From Gammaproteobacteria bacterium (GTDB lineage: Bacteria; Pseudomonadota; Gammaproteobacteria; Poriferisulfidales; Poriferisulfidaceae), in the NCBI GenBank assembly GCA_028819565.1, contig JAPPLD010000029.1:98998-152854 (forward strand): DNA of 53,857 bases, given 5' to 3'. The position numbers were made by a program, and so were the translations under genes. Below the pieces are notes generated by a model that saw only the letters and a list, made by a program, of their open reading frames with translations, was not told the DNA's origin and searched no databases. Numbering within the stretch: position 1 is the stretch's first letter; each line of letters begins with the position of its first letter. Of this stretch, positions 17,439 to 26,908 are shown in pieces.

Positions 17439-19453
17439 GAGGCTTGGACTCTTTCCTTGAAGGCGTCAAAAGACCGGATCGGCTCTTCGCAAGTCGGACC
17501 GATGCAGACATAAGCCACTGCCTCGCCATGCGCAGGCTTGTCCTGAAGTGCTGGCGGAAGATCCTCCGTGTCTTCGCGAATGGCGTAGCAATCCGCCTTG
17601 AGATCGCCACGCAAAGCTGTAGATTTCCAGCGCCCCAATTCCGGCTCGTTGCCACGCAGGATGATTTGTGCGGGAGGCTGTTCCACCACGAATCGAGCCT
17701 CCATGAACCGGGCATGTTCCTGGGGCGCCTGCACGATGGCGCCCTGTGCGCTGGCCAGCGTTCGCTCTGCCAACTCCACCCATTCGCTCCGTGCGAGCAG
17801 GTGTCCGATCCGGGTGAGCCCTTCGCAGGCCACCGCGCAACCGGACGGGGCGACATCGTCTGCCAGAAGTCGGGGGCGGACCAACAACTCCTCGTGGTCG
17901 TATGACGTAAAGAAAAGACCTCCATCGGGGTCTGCAAACTGCTCGGCGATGACTCCGGCAAGTTGTTCGGCGAATTCCAGGTTCTCGTTGCTCCAGCGCC
18001 CCTGTAGTAGCAAGAGCGCCGCTTCCAGCATGAATGCGTAGTCGTCCAGATACGCATTCAGGTGCGCCTTCCCCTGGCTGAAACTCGCCTTCAACCGCTG
18101 GCCGTCCCATAATCGTTGCCGCACGAAGTCGAACGCAACTGCCGCGCTGCGGAACCAATCCGGCTCGCCCAACTGACGCGAAGCCAGAATCAGGCCACGG
18201 ATCATCAGGGCGTTCCAGCTGGTCAGCATCTTGTCGTCCAGTCCTGGGCGAACGCGAGGCGATCGGGCTTCGAACAAGCGTTGCAGATCCTGCTCGAACA
18301 TGCCCTGGAGTTCTTCAACTGGCTGCTTGGTGTTCGCTGCGGTCTCCAGCATGGTCCGAAAACCGTGCAAATGCCAGCGTCCCTCGAAATTCGCCGGGCG
18401 GTCCAGCCCGAACCGGAACGCAAAAGCCGGGTAATGCTCCTCCGGGATCAACGCCTGCACCTCCTCCGGTGTCCACAGGTAAAACTTGCCTTCCTCACCT
18501 TCGGAGTCCGCATCCAGGCTGGAATAGAAGCCGCCGGATTCATCCTGGAGTTCACGGGTGACGAACGAAACGATTCCAGCCGCCGCTGTCCGCAGCGGCG
18601 GGGATTCCGTACGCGTCCAAGCCTCTGCGTATAGCGGCAGCAGGAGAGCTTGGTCGTACAGCATTTTCTCGAAGTGGGGGATCATCCAGTGCGCATCGAC
18701 CGAATACCGGTAGAAACCACCCCCAGCGTGATCCTGAATCCCGCCCTCGGCCATGCACGACAAGGTGTGCGTGGCCATGTGTTGCGCCCGCGGATTGTCC
18801 TGCTGTTGCAGCCACTGTAATTGGGTCGGTCGCGCAAATTTCGGTGCGCCGCCGAACCCCCCGTCCTGTGCATCGAATGATCGCGCCAAGCCTTCGATGA
18901 CGTCAGCCTCAAGACCCTCCGGCCAGGGAACCGCTTGGGGCGATTGGTGGATTTGTTGAAGTGCGGCGCAGACCGACTCGTTCTGCTTGGCTAATTCCTC
19001 GGCATGTTCGCCGTACCACTCCGCGACCCGCTCCAGTATTTGGCTGAATGCCGGCAACCCGTGGCGGGGCTCCGGCGGGAAGTAAGTGCCCCCGAAGAAA
19101 GGGACGCGTTTGTCCGGCGTGAGGAACAGGGTCAGCGGCCAGCCCCCACCTCGTTGGGTCAGCAGCATCTGCGCCGTCTGGTACAGCTTATCCAGATCCG
19201 GGCGCTCCTCGCGATCCACCTTGATGTTGACGTACAGGCGGTTCATCAATGCCGCCGTTGCCGGATCCTCGAAGGACTCGTGCGCCATCACGTGGCACCA
19301 ATGGCAAGCGGCATAGCCAATCGACAGCAGGATTGGCCGACCGCTGTCGCGTGCTTCGCGCAACGCTTCCTCATCCCACGGATACCAATCCACCGGGTTG
19401 TCCGCATGCTGACGCAAATAGGGACTGGAGGCTTCGGCGAGACGGTTCGACAT
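17435..19453 (-). CDS. DUF255/YyaL thioredoxin-domain protein
   Basis: The 672-residue protein belongs to the YyaL/SPATA20 family: an N-terminal thioredoxin-like domain fused to an (alpha/alpha)6-barrel resembling glycosidases or N-acylglucosamine epimerases. The N-terminus [21 protein letters not shown] and the CHWCHVM motif (about residues 50-56) are diagnostic. [10 protein letters not shown] (about 261-270) is another family signature. The cellular function is unknown, probably redox-related. The length matches. It is transcribed with plsC (4-bp overlap) and divergently from lgt. Confidence 0.9.
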   Translation of the reverse strand: MSNRLAEASSPYLRQHADNPVDWYPWDEEALREARDSGRPILLSIGYAACHWCHVMAHESFEDPATAALMNRLYVNIKVDREERPDLDKLYQTAQMLLTQRGGGWPLTLFLTPDKRVPFFGGTYFPPEPRHGLPAFSQILERVAEWYGEHAEELAKQNESVCAALQQIHQSPQAVPWPEGLEADVIEGLARSFDAQDGGFGGAPKFARPTQLQWLQQQDNPRAQHMATHTLSCMAEGGIQDHAGGGFYRYSVDAHWMIPHFEKMLYDQALLLPLYAEAWTRTESPPLRTAAAGIVSFVTRELQDESGGFYSSLDADSEGEEGKFYLWTPEEVQALIPEEHYPAFAFRFGLDRPANFEGRWHLHGFRTMLETAANTKQPVEELQGMFEQDLQRLFEARSPRVRPGLDDKMLTSWNALMIRGLILASRQLGEPDWFRSAAVAFDFVRQRLWDGQRLKASFSQGKAHLNAYLDDYAFMLEAALLLLQGRWSNENLEFAEQLAGVIAEQFADPDGGLFFTSYDHEELLVRPRLLADDVAPSGCAVACEGLTRIGHLLARSEWVELAERTLASAQGAIVQAPQEHARFMEARFVVEQPPAQIILRGNEPELGRWKSTALRGDLKADCYAIREDTEDLPPALQDKPAHGEAVAYVCIGPTCEEPIRSFDAFKERVQAS

Positions 19454-19474
19454 AACGGCAGAGGTTCTCCAAAA

Positions 19475-19480
19475 ATTATA
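19475..19480 (-). promoter_or_regulatory. -10 element of the DUF255-plsC operon
   Basis: A perfect TATAAT on the minus strand lies 21 nt before the ATG at 19453. A GGAG sits between them, so this transcript would carry a short conventional leader. The -35 is poor. It is nearly back to back with the lgt promoter. Confidence 0.45.
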
Positions 19481-19493
19481 CGGTGCGGTCTTT

Positions 19494-19502
19494 TGTTAAA
19501 CT
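19494..19502 (+). promoter_or_regulatory. Extended -10 placed for leaderless lgt transcription
   Basis: TGTTAAACT (TGn plus TAAACT) ends 6 nt before the lgt ATG. Initiation would be at or beside the start codon. No Shine-Dalgarno is present in TTTCGG or further upstream. Confidence 0.45.
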
Positions 19503-19508
19503 TTTCGG

Positions 19509-20285
19509 ATGCTTCTCGACTGGGACCCGGTCGCTCTTGCGATAGGCTCTGTGCGCATCCATTGGTACGGCCTGATGTACGTACTCGGATTCGGCGGGTT
19601 CTGGCTGCTTGGCATCTTCCATGCACGCCGGGCACATACTCCGGTTGCTCCCGAACAGGTGAGCGACTTGTTGTTCTACGGCGCCCTCGGCGCAATTCTC
19701 GGCGGCCGACTGGGCTCAGCCCTGTTCTATCATTTCGACCGCCTCCTGACCGACCCTTGGATGATCCTGCGCATTTGGGAGGGCGGGATGAGCTTTCACG
19801 GGGGTCTGATTGGAGTGTTGGTCGCAATCTGGCTGTGGCAGCGAAAATCAGGCACCGGCTGGCTCGCTGCCGTCGACTTCTGCGCGCCCATGGTGCCAAT
19901 CGGACTGTTCTTCGGCCGGATCGGGAACTTCATCAACGGCGAACTTTGGGGACGGCCCACCGACCTGCCATGGGGCGTGATTTTCCCGGCAGCAGGTCCC
20001 GAGCCACGCCACCCGAGCCAGTTGTACGAAGCGGCGCTGGAGGGCCTGCTCCTGTTCGCGGTTCTCTGGTGGTTCGCCCGGAAGCCCCGGGCCGTCGGCG
20101 CAGTCGCAGCGGTCTTCGCCCTAGGCTATGCCACGGTCCGCTTCGCAGTGGAATTCGTTCGCCTGCCGGATGCCCATCTCGGTTATCTCGCGTTCGGCTG
20201 GCTGACCATGGGTCAGTTGCTCTGCATCCCGCTGGCACTGGTCGGATTCGCCTTGGCTTGGCACGCCCGGAACGCTCGATCATGA
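19509..20285 (+). CDS. lgt: Prolipoprotein diacylglyceryl transferase Lgt
   Basis: Lgt transfers diacylglycerol from phosphatidylglycerol to the lipobox cysteine of prolipoproteins in the inner membrane. The 258-residue protein has about seven hydrophobic segments. It contains the family signature [21 protein letters not shown] (about residues 137-157) and the WYGLMY segment near the N-terminus. The C-terminal [11 protein letters not shown] block is also conserved. It heads a tight operon lgt-thyA-folA: the stop overlaps the thyA ATG (ATGA). The window encodes at least one predicted lipoprotein substrate, at 40996. Confidence 0.95.
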   Translation: MLLDWDPVALAIGSVRIHWYGLMYVLGFGGFWLLGIFHARRAHTPVAPEQVSDLLFYGALGAILGGRLGSALFYHFDRLLTDPWMILRIWEGGMSFHGGLIGVLVAIWLWQRKSGTGWLAAVDFCAPMVPIGLFFGRIGNFINGELWGRPTDLPWGVIFPAAGPEPRHPSQLYEAALEGLLLFAVLWWFARKPRAVGAVAAVFALGYATVRFAVEFVRLPDAHLGYLAFGWLTMGQLLCIPLALVGFALAWHARNARS

Positions 20286-21076
20286 AGCCCTACCTGGACC
20301 TGCTGCGCCACGTGCTGGAACACGGAGCCGAAAAGGCTGACCGCACCGGGGTTGGCACTCTCTCGGTATTCGGTTATCAAAACCGTTACGATCTCGCCGA
20401 AGGATTTCCCTTGGTCACCACCAAGAAAATCCATATCAAGTCCGTGGTTCACGAACTGTTGTGGTTCCTACGCGGCGAGACGCAAGTGCAATCCCTCCAG
20501 GAGCACGGGGTGACGATCTGGGACGAATGGGCCGACGAACAGGGCGATCTTGGCCCGATCTACGGCCGCCAGTGGCGCAGCTGGCCGGGTCGGGACGGCG
20601 CCGACCACGACCAGATCGCCACTCTGATTGAGCAGTTGAAGACTCAGCCGGACTCGAGGCGTCACCTTGTCTGTGCGTGGAACGTCTCCGAACTCGACCG
20701 TATGGCGTTGGCACCCTGCCACGTGCTGTTCCAGTTCTACGTGGCGGACGGGAAGCTTTCCTGCCAGCTCTACCAACGCAGTGCGGACTTGTTCCTCGGC
20801 GTGCCGTTCAACATCGCCTCATACGCGCTTCTGGCCCTGATGGTGGCGCAAGTCTGCGACCTGAAACCCGGAGAATTCATCCATACGTTCGGTGATGTGC
20901 ACCTGTACCAAAACCACCTGGAGCAAGCGCGCACCCAATTGGAACGCACGCCGTACCCCCTGCCAAACCTGCGCTTGAATCCCCAAGTCCGGGATTTATT
21001 CGAATTCGGCTACGGTGACATCCGGCTCGAGAACTATCAGAGCCATCCACACATTGCCGCCCCGGTGGCCGTCTGA
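20282..21076 (+). CDS. thyA: Thymidylate synthase ThyA
   Basis: ThyA methylates dUMP to dTMP using methylenetetrahydrofolate. The protein has 264 residues, the same as E. coli ThyA, and the catalytic cysteine is C146 in [12 protein letters not shown]. The phosphate-binding RR in [11 protein letters not shown] and the [21 protein letters not shown] signature are present. The C-terminus ends in the expected PVAV-type tail. The ATG overlaps the lgt stop. The stop TGA shares its last base with the folA ATG, so thymidylate and folate recycling are coupled. Confidence 0.98.
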   Translation: MKPYLDLLRHVLEHGAEKADRTGVGTLSVFGYQNRYDLAEGFPLVTTKKIHIKSVVHELLWFLRGETQVQSLQEHGVTIWDEWADEQGDLGPIYGRQWRSWPGRDGADHDQIATLIEQLKTQPDSRRHLVCAWNVSELDRMALAPCHVLFQFYVADGKLSCQLYQRSADLFLGVPFNIASYALLALMVAQVCDLKPGEFIHTFGDVHLYQNHLEQARTQLERTPYPLPNLRLNPQVRDLFEFGYGDIRLENYQSHPHIAAPVAV

Positions 21077-21567
21077 TGATCATCTCAGCCATTGTCGCCA
21101 TTTCCCGCAACGGGGTCATCGGCCACGAGAACTCGCTTCCCTGGCACCTGCCGGACGACCTCAGGAATTTCCGGCGCATCACGCTCGACAAGCCGGTGAT
21201 CATGGGTCGCATGACTTGGGAATCCCTGCCAAAGGGCCTGCCCCGACGCCGCTGCATCGTGATTTCGGGTCGTCCCGTCGACGGGGAATGCGAGTGGGCG
21301 AAAAGCCCGGATGAAGCCTTGGAACTTTGCGCCGGGAGCCCCGAGGTGATGATCGTCGGCGGCGTGAAGGTCTACCATTACTTCCTGCCGCTTTGCGACC
21401 GGCTTTACCTGACTGCGGTGGACGCTGACATCGAGGGCGATGCCCGGCTCCCGGAACTGAACCTGTCAGAATTCGCCCTGCAGCAGGAACAGCATCACCC
21501 GGCGGATGACCGGCATGCCTACTCTTTCCGCCATCAGGAGTTTTTCCGGATCAAGGCCCGCTGCTGA
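21076..21567 (+). CDS. folA: Dihydrofolate reductase FolA
   Basis: FolA reduces dihydrofolate produced by ThyA. The 163-residue protein has the type I DHFR features: IVAISRNGVIGHENSLPWHLPDDL (about 4-27, with the acidic catalytic residue in DDL), VIMGRMTWESLPKGLPRR (about 40-57), VIVGGVKVYHYFLPL (about 95-109). It overlaps thyA by one base (TGATG). Its last 34 bp overlap the 3' end of apaH on the opposite strand. Confidence 0.95.
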   Translation: MIISAIVAISRNGVIGHENSLPWHLPDDLRNFRRITLDKPVIMGRMTWESLPKGLPRRRCIVISGRPVDGECEWAKSPDEALELCAGSPEVMIVGGVKVYHYFLPLCDRLYLTAVDADIEGDARLPELNLSEFALQQEQHHPADDRHAYSFRHQEFFRIKARC

Positions 21568-22376
21568 CACAGGATCTGGGTGGGCACCGGACCGCTCGGC
21601 TCCAGCCGCAGAGCTGTCAGTTTTCTCCCCCAGACGCAACCGGTATCAATCCCCCAGACATTGTTGCCGGAATAAAAGCCCAGCGTCGACCAATGACCGA
21701 AGATGATCCGCGTCCTGCGCGTCCTGCGCGCCGGGGCCCTGAACCAAGGCGTCAATCCCCTTGGACACTTAACGGGCGAAAGCTTACAATCGAGATCAAT
21801 CCGCCCCTCGCCGTCCAGGTAACGCAGGCGAGTCATGACATTGGTGATAATCCGCAGGCGCTTGAGGCCAGCGTGCGAATCCTTCCAGCGGCGCGGACGA
21901 GGACCGTAGAGTTTGTGGATCTTCTTCTTCCAGTCGTCGCTACGAAGAAACTCTTCCAATTCACCCGCAAAGCCCAAGGCCTGCTTCAACGACCACTCGG
22001 GCAGCAATCCCGCATGCACCATCGCGTAGTCGAGCTCGGAATCATAGTGCATCAGCGGGCGGAACCGAAGCCAGTCAATCAACTCGTCGCAGTCCGGAGC
22101 CTCCAGGACTTCCTGTAGGTGCTGCTGGGAACGAACCGGAATCGGGACCCCCGCCGCCAAGGCAAGCAGGGTAATGTCGTGGTTGCCGAGCACACAGACC
22201 GCGCGAGATCCCAGGTCGCGAACGTAACGAAGAGTCTCCAGAGATTTGGGGCCCCGGTTGACTAGATCACCCACGCACCAGAGCGTGTCCTTTCGGGGGC
22301 GGAAACCCGCCTGCTTTAGAACGGCACAGAGTTCGTCCAGGCACCCTTGGATGTCGCCGACAGCAAAGACGGCCAT
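21534..22376 (-). CDS. apaH: Diadenosine tetraphosphatase ApaH
   Basis: ApaH hydrolyses Ap4A, and in E. coli also removes NpnN caps from RNA. The 280-residue protein is a calcineurin-like phosphoesterase with metal-binding motifs GDIQGCLDEL (about 7-16), GDLVNRGPKS (about 36-45) and GNHDITLLA (about 65-73). The family length is about 280. It follows apaG by 6 nt, which is the standard order. Its 3' end overlaps the convergent folA by 34 bp. Confidence 0.95.
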   Translation of the reverse strand: MAVFAVGDIQGCLDELCAVLKQAGFRPRKDTLWCVGDLVNRGPKSLETLRYVRDLGSRAVCVLGNHDITLLALAAGVPIPVRSQQHLQEVLEAPDCDELIDWLRFRPLMHYDSELDYAMVHAGLLPEWSLKQALGFAGELEEFLRSDDWKKKIHKLYGPRPRRWKDSHAGLKRLRIITNVMTRLRYLDGEGRIDLDCKLSPVKCPRGLTPWFRAPARRTRRTRIIFGHWSTLGFYSGNNVWGIDTGCVWGRKLTALRLEPSGPVPTQILCQQRALIRKNS

Positions 22377-22382
22377 CCCGAT

Positions 22383-22766
22383 TCAGTGCAGGGAATGAGG
22401 AGTGGAGAGAGTAAATGCGGGAATTTCGGCGTCGAAGCAAGTGCCATCGTCTCCCAGCATTTGATAGGACCCGTGCATGGAGCCGACCGGGGTCTGCAAC
22501 ACGGTGCCAGAGGTGTAGCGGAAAGTTTCGCCCGGGGCCAGGTACGGTTGCTGGCCGACCACACCTTCGCCATGCACTTCTTGGCGGTTTTCTGCACCAT
22601 CAAGAATGATCCAGTGCCGGCTGACCAAACGCGCCGGCAAACTGCCGGTGTTGGTGATGGTGATGGTGTAGGCGAAGACGAAACGACTGTCATCCGGTTC
22701 GGACTGGTCCGGCAGAAACTGGGTCTCTACCTGAACATCAATGTTGTAGTCCTGTGTGGATGACAT
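22383..22766 (-). CDS. apaG: ApaG protein
   Basis: The 127-residue protein belongs to the ApaG/CorD family, which has a fibronectin-III-like fold. Its function is unclear; it is linked to Co/Mg homeostasis phenotypes in older work. Characteristic segments are the VFAYTITITNTGSLPARLVSRHWIILD run (about 33-59) and the FRYTSGTVLQTPVGSMHGSYQM block (about 82-103). The start at 22766 gives the family length; a TTG at 22796 adds ten residues but directly abuts a TATAAT. ApaG normally follows rsmA, whereas here a 1095-residue nuclease-helicase gene stands between them. Confidence 0.93.
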   Translation of the reverse strand: MSSTQDYNIDVQVETQFLPDQSEPDDSRFVFAYTITITNTGSLPARLVSRHWIILDGAENRQEVHGEGVVGQQPYLAPGETFRYTSGTVLQTPVGSMHGSYQMLGDDGTCFDAEIPAFTLSTPHSLH

Positions 22767-22796
22767 GCGGATAAAAATACTGGAACAGCGCCGCAA

Positions 22797-22802
22797 ATTA
22801 TA
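22797..22802 (-). promoter_or_regulatory. -10 element of apaG-apaH
   Basis: TATAAT on the minus strand lies about 30 nt upstream of the apaG ATG. It suggests that apaG-apaH gained, or kept, its own promoter after the upstream gene was inserted. No Shine-Dalgarno is obvious before apaG. Confidence 0.4.
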
Positions 22803-22850
22803 CCGGGTTGCGAAAGGGAGGCGAACGAAAAGCTTCCCTCTTATCTTGCC

Positions 22851-25800
22851 TTACAACGATTCCATTTCCGGCAAGGCGCAGAGTGCGTTCACCAAGCGCA
22901 TCTGCTCTACTGTCGCGCAGTTTGTGTGCAGAAGCCGCGGAGACGCGAACACCAAGCTCAGCCCCTGGCCCCGGCTGACTGCGACATTGAGGCGCTCACG
23001 CGAAAGCAGGAAATCCAGCCCGCGGGAGGTTTCCTCCGCCGTCGAAGCAGTCATCGAGACCAAGGCGACCGGCGCTTCCTGCCCTTGAAACTTGTCGACG
23101 GTGCCAACGCGAATGCCGGGTAGGGCATCAGAAAGTTCGTTCACTTGGGCATTGTAGGGTGCGACCACGATGATGTCGCTTTTGCGAAACGGGCGCGGGG
23201 CTTCATCTCGGCCGGCCCATGTGCCCGCTAATAGTTTATCGACCGTACGGCGGATGGTCTCCCTTTCCTCGGGACTAATCTGTGCACGGCCCTCGTGGGG
23301 GACTGGTATGCGCCATGCGCCAAACAAGGGCAGGTCCGATGCCTCAACGCGCTGACGCTCGGTCGAAGGGTGGCTGTGCAGCCGACCCTCGTAGAACTGC
23401 GCGGAAATGTAGGCGCAAAGCTGGGGGTGCATTCTCCAAGTCTCCGGCAGGAAAATGCCCCGCTCTGGATCGACGTTCCTCCCCTCTCCCAGCATCCAGT
23501 CGAGACAGGAAAGATTGGCCGGATGCGGGTGCGCGCCCTGAATCACCTGAGGCAACTGGCGGGGATCGCCGATCAGAACGAGATTGGCGGCCGCGTTGGA
23601 CATCGCGATCAGGTTGGCCAATGGAACCTGTCCGGCCTCGTCGACAAAAAGGCAATCGAAGGCGCCCTGATGCTCATCCCGCGAGAAAAGCCAGGCCGTT
23701 CCCCCGACGATATGGGCACGATGGATCGCGGTAGCCTGATTGCTTGTCACGCAGGAAATCGCTTTCTTGTATTCCTCCGGAGGGTTTGCTCTGCTTGAAA
23801 CCTTGTGGGCGATCTTCACGTCGCCGACGCCCTCCTCGCGCAGCGCGTGGACACATTCCATCAGAACGTTGCGGATAGCCTCGTGACTGTTCGAGGACAC
23901 TGCGACGCGCCTGCCGTCCCGGACCAGCGCAAGGATCACGCGGGCCGCCATGTAGGTCTTGCCCGTGCCAGGTGGCCCTTGAACCGGAAGGACAGATCGG
24001 TCCAAGACCCGCACCGCCTCGATCAGGCCTTGGAGGACTCCAGCGCCCTCATCCAGAGGGAGCGGCGACGAGTCGCGAAAACGGGGAGGATTGCGCGATA
24101 GAACATCTTCGGCTGCCTGGTTGTGGCGAGAACCGCACTGGTCTATGACGACCTCCCGGATGGCTGCGGGAATCGGATGCGGATTCAGGGCGAAATTAGG
24201 AAGGAGATCCAGTCTGTCGGGAAGCGCCCAGCCTGAACGAGAACTAACATTCAAGAGAATTTCCCGACGACTCCGGTCAAGCTTGACAATATTGGCCGAG
24301 GTGAGGCCGTCCGGTCTGGCGAACAGGGCGGATCCCCCCGCCCGTAATTTCGTTTCCTGTGGCGGATAGTGGTATTCGCGTCCATCCAGACCTCCCCTGC
24401 CAGACGCGACTAGGCCAGCCAGGCATTCCATATCGTCACAAAGGTCTTCGAAATCCTTCGACGCGGCATCGAAAACGGCCCAAGCCTGGGGCTTTTTCTC
24501 GCGCCAATGGAACACGCTCAGGTCGTAAAGCATGCTTCGACGCTCTTCCGGCAAACCGGATGTGGCAAGCATATTCACGAGTTCCTCGTTTTCGCGCTGC
24601 TCCTCCGCCGACCTCGGTGTCTCTCCCTCCTGAACTTGAGGCCAGGGCCCCTCCGGCCGGATCCCGATCAACCAGTTGTGAAGTTTTTCAAGCGAGAGGC
24701 AGTCGAGGCGATTGTATTCCTTGAGTTCCGTGAGGATCCTGTCTTCATGCGTTTCGCGCCACTTCTCGTAGGCGACGATCGAGTCGCCAGCGGACGCGAC
24801 TTCCCCAATGCGGGACAAATCGTGAAAGGCTTCCATATCCTTGAGTGAATAAGAGGGCTCGGAAGCGAAGATGCTTCCCCGAACGACAGCGTAGAGATCG
24901 ACGAAGCGCCGCTCCCTCAACCAGCAGTCCAACCGCGCCTCGCCCAAGCCATGTCGCATGGCGAGGCGGCGCAATGCGGTGGTTTCGTAAGGTGCGTAGT
25001 GATAGATGTGTGCACCCGGATGGTTCGTAAAATGTTCCTCTAGCTGACGGAACAGGGATTCCAGCGCTTTCTTCTCTTCCACGCGATCATGCGCCCAAAG
25101 GGCGGCGAATTCCTGCCCATTCCAGATGCCGTGGAGATACTCAAGGCCTTCCGACTCCGCCTCGGCGTAGTACGGATCCCCCTCGATGTCGTAGAACAGG
25201 TCCCCAGGGTCAGGCCGCGGCATCAGGTCGAAGCCTTTCCCGGGAATGGAAGGCCGTAACTCGAACGAAGGCTCGCCGGTCTTGCGGGCGTGCTGAAGCC
25301 GGGCCTGTTCGCGAAGTTTCTCTGCTGTCTCGTCAGCGAGCCTGGAAACCTTACCTTCATGCCGGGCGAGGGCTTCCATCGTTTGGGCTCCGGCCGCCTC
25401 CAGTTTGACAACTTGGCTTTTCCGGATTCCAGCGACCTGGTAGAGGCTGTCCGTCTCCTTCCACTCTTCGGCGCAATGCTCTCGCCAACGGCAAATCTTG
25501 CAGAACTCACATGGAACCGGGCGGGTGGACGGGGGCATCCGAACGAAATCTTCAAGTTGCTCGCGCGTGAAACGCGCGTAATCGGAGTGTTCAGCCAAGC
25601 GGATGCTAGCCCGCTCGCCCGAGCCGAGTTGAACATGGGCGCATTCTGGCAAGTGACCCTGAACTCCGGCAAGAAGATCAGAGTAAAGCGCCAACTGGAA
25701 CACGTGGTCTGGAGCCGGTTTTCGCTTCAGTTTGGTGTCCGTGACTTCATAGGAGAATGGCCCAAGTTCGGACGAGATTGGCACACGCTCTAGAAAATCC

Positions 25801-26138
25801 GCGTAGCCGCCCCACATTCCGTCTGCAAGCGCACCCTGATAGACGATGTCCGGTCCAACCTTCAGGGCTTCGTGCGTGGCGTCCACCGATTCCTTGAGAG
25901 GGACATCCTCTGTTTCGATCCGCACGACCGTCTTGCCCTCGGCCTCAAGTCGCGCAAGATACTCGGCCTCGTGCTGCTCTCCGCGTCTCTGCAGCAGGAC
26001 GGTGTCTTCACTGTCCTCGACCGGCGCGAGATCGTCTCCTTGCAGATAAGCAAGGTCGAGGCGAGTCGCATGCGGACAGGCGGTAAATCGCTTGAGGTCC
26101 GAGGCCGATAGTCGGATTTCTTCTCCGTCCTTTCTCAT
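22851..26138 (-). CDS. TM0106-type RecB-like nuclease / DEDD-type exonuclease / SF1 helicase fusion
   Basis: This 1095-residue protein has four parts. Residues 1-225 form a Cas4/RecB-like nuclease, with D134-x-K136, Q148-xxx-Y152 and a cysteine set C21, C210, C213, C216, C222 that fits a 4Fe-4S cluster as in Cas4, AddB and Dna2. A helix-hairpin-helix-like segment lies at about 230-265. An RNase H-fold exonuclease region starts at about 312 with DIEGDP (D317, E319). From about 700 there is a Dna2/Upf1-type SF1 helicase with Walker A GPPGTGKT (721-728), DEAG (833-836), a GDPRQLPQ motif (857-864) and DKFQGQE (1015-1021). The ATG overlaps the rsmA stop by 4 bp. The role is unknown: DNA repair or defence. 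Confidence 0.85.
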   Translation of the reverse strand: MRKDGEEIRLSASDLKRFTACPHATRLDLAYLQGDDLAPVEDSEDTVLLQRRGEQHEAEYLARLEAEGKTVVRIETEDVPLKESVDATHEALKVGPDIVYQGALADGMWGGYADFLERVPISSELGPFSYEVTDTKLKRKPAPDHVFQLALYSDLLAGVQGHLPECAHVQLGSGERASIRLAEHSDYARFTREQLEDFVRMPPSTRPVPCEFCKICRWREHCAEEWKETDSLYQVAGIRKSQVVKLEAAGAQTMEALARHEGKVSRLADETAEKLREQARLQHARKTGEPSFELRPSIPGKGFDLMPRPDPGDLFYDIEGDPYYAEAESEGLEYLHGIWNGQEFAALWAHDRVEEKKALESLFRQLEEHFTNHPGAHIYHYAPYETTALRRLAMRHGLGEARLDCWLRERRFVDLYAVVRGSIFASEPSYSLKDMEAFHDLSRIGEVASAGDSIVAYEKWRETHEDRILTELKEYNRLDCLSLEKLHNWLIGIRPEGPWPQVQEGETPRSAEEQRENEELVNMLATSGLPEERRSMLYDLSVFHWREKKPQAWAVFDAASKDFEDLCDDMECLAGLVASGRGGLDGREYHYPPQETKLRAGGSALFARPDGLTSANIVKLDRSRREILLNVSSRSGWALPDRLDLLPNFALNPHPIPAAIREVVIDQCGSRHNQAAEDVLSRNPPRFRDSSPLPLDEGAGVLQGLIEAVRVLDRSVLPVQGPPGTGKTYMAARVILALVRDGRRVAVSSNSHEAIRNVLMECVHALREEGVGDVKIAHKVSSRANPPEEYKKAISCVTSNQATAIHRAHIVGGTAWLFSRDEHQGAFDCLFVDEAGQVPLANLIAMSNAAANLVLIGDPRQLPQVIQGAHPHPANLSCLDWMLGEGRNVDPERGIFLPETWRMHPQLCAYISAQFYEGRLHSHPSTERQRVEASDLPLFGAWRIPVPHEGRAQISPEERETIRRTVDKLLAGTWAGRDEAPRPFRKSDIIVVAPYNAQVNELSDALPGIRVGTVDKFQGQEAPVALVSMTASTAEETSRGLDFLLSRERLNVAVSRGQGLSLVFASPRLLHTNCATVEQMRLVNALCALPEMESL

Positions 26139-26905
26139 CGCAACGCCCCCGAGACCTGAAATAACCGCACAAATTCTTCGCCCGACAATGACTCGGCTCT
26201 TCGTTGGGGATCAATGTTCGTTTCCGTCCATGTTCGATCCGGAATTTCCGGCAGATTGTTGCGCAATGTCTTCCGCCGCGATGCAAATGCCCGGCGAACC
26301 AGACGTGTGAAATCCTTCCGTTCCTCCTCTTCAATCGGAAGGCTCTCTTTGGGCACCAATCGCACTACGGTGGAAACAACCTTGGGCGGCGGGTCGAAAC
26401 ATTCCGGCTCGACATCAAGCAGCATTTCCACCTGCATCAGCAACTGAGCCACCACTGACAACTGCCCGCGCGACGGGTCGTCCGGGGGAGCGGCTAGCCG
26501 CTGCGCGACTTCGCGCTGCACCATCACAGTCAAATCCGACAGATGTGTCCGCAACTCCATCCAGCGCCGCAGGAGTGCGGTCGCTACGTTGTACGGCAGA
26601 TTGCCCGCCAGCCGCAAACCTTTTGGATACACCGATAGGTCCTCGTGCAGTGCATCTGCACAACGGATCGTGACTCCCGGGTTGTCAGCAAACTGCCGCT
26701 CCAGACGCGCAGCAAGATCCGAATCCTTTTCGATGGCAATCAGGCGTTTCGCCTGCCCCGCCAGTGGATGCGTCAGTGCACCGCGGCCAGGCCCAATCTC
26801 GACCAGAGTGTCGCTGGGGCCGATTGCCGCGACGATCTCCTCGATCTTTGCCGGGTCGGTAAGAAAATGTTGCCCCAGGCGTTTTCGCGGTGGCGGCAGA
26901 GCCAT
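26135..26905 (-). CDS. rsmA: 16S rRNA dimethyladenosine transferase RsmA (KsgA)
   Basis: RsmA dimethylates two adjacent adenosines near the 3' end of 16S rRNA. The 256-residue protein starts with PPRKRLGQHFLTDPAKIEEIVAAI and has the SAM motif LVEIGPGRGALTHPLA (about 35-50) and the catalytic NLPYNVAT (about 104-111). The length matches. It lies in the conserved surA-pdxA-rsmA order, 3 nt after the PNPOx-like gene, and overlaps the nuclease-helicase gene by 4 bp. Confidence 0.96.
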   Translation of the reverse strand: MALPPPRKRLGQHFLTDPAKIEEIVAAIGPSDTLVEIGPGRGALTHPLAGQAKRLIAIEKDSDLAARLERQFADNPGVTIRCADALHEDLSVYPKGLRLAGNLPYNVATALLRRWMELRTHLSDLTVMVQREVAQRLAAPPDDPSRGQLSVVAQLLMQVEMLLDVEPECFDPPPKVVSTVVRLVPKESLPIEEEERKDFTRLVRRAFASRRKTLRNNLPEIPDRTWTETNIDPQRRAESLSGEEFVRLFQVSGALR

Positions 26906-26908
26906 GGT

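Noticed and set aside
19004-20281. Plus-strand extension upstream of thyA, in frame with it
   Set aside because: It runs antisense to the DUF255 gene and then overlaps lgt out of frame; ThyA homology begins at 20282 and its length there equals E. coli ThyA.
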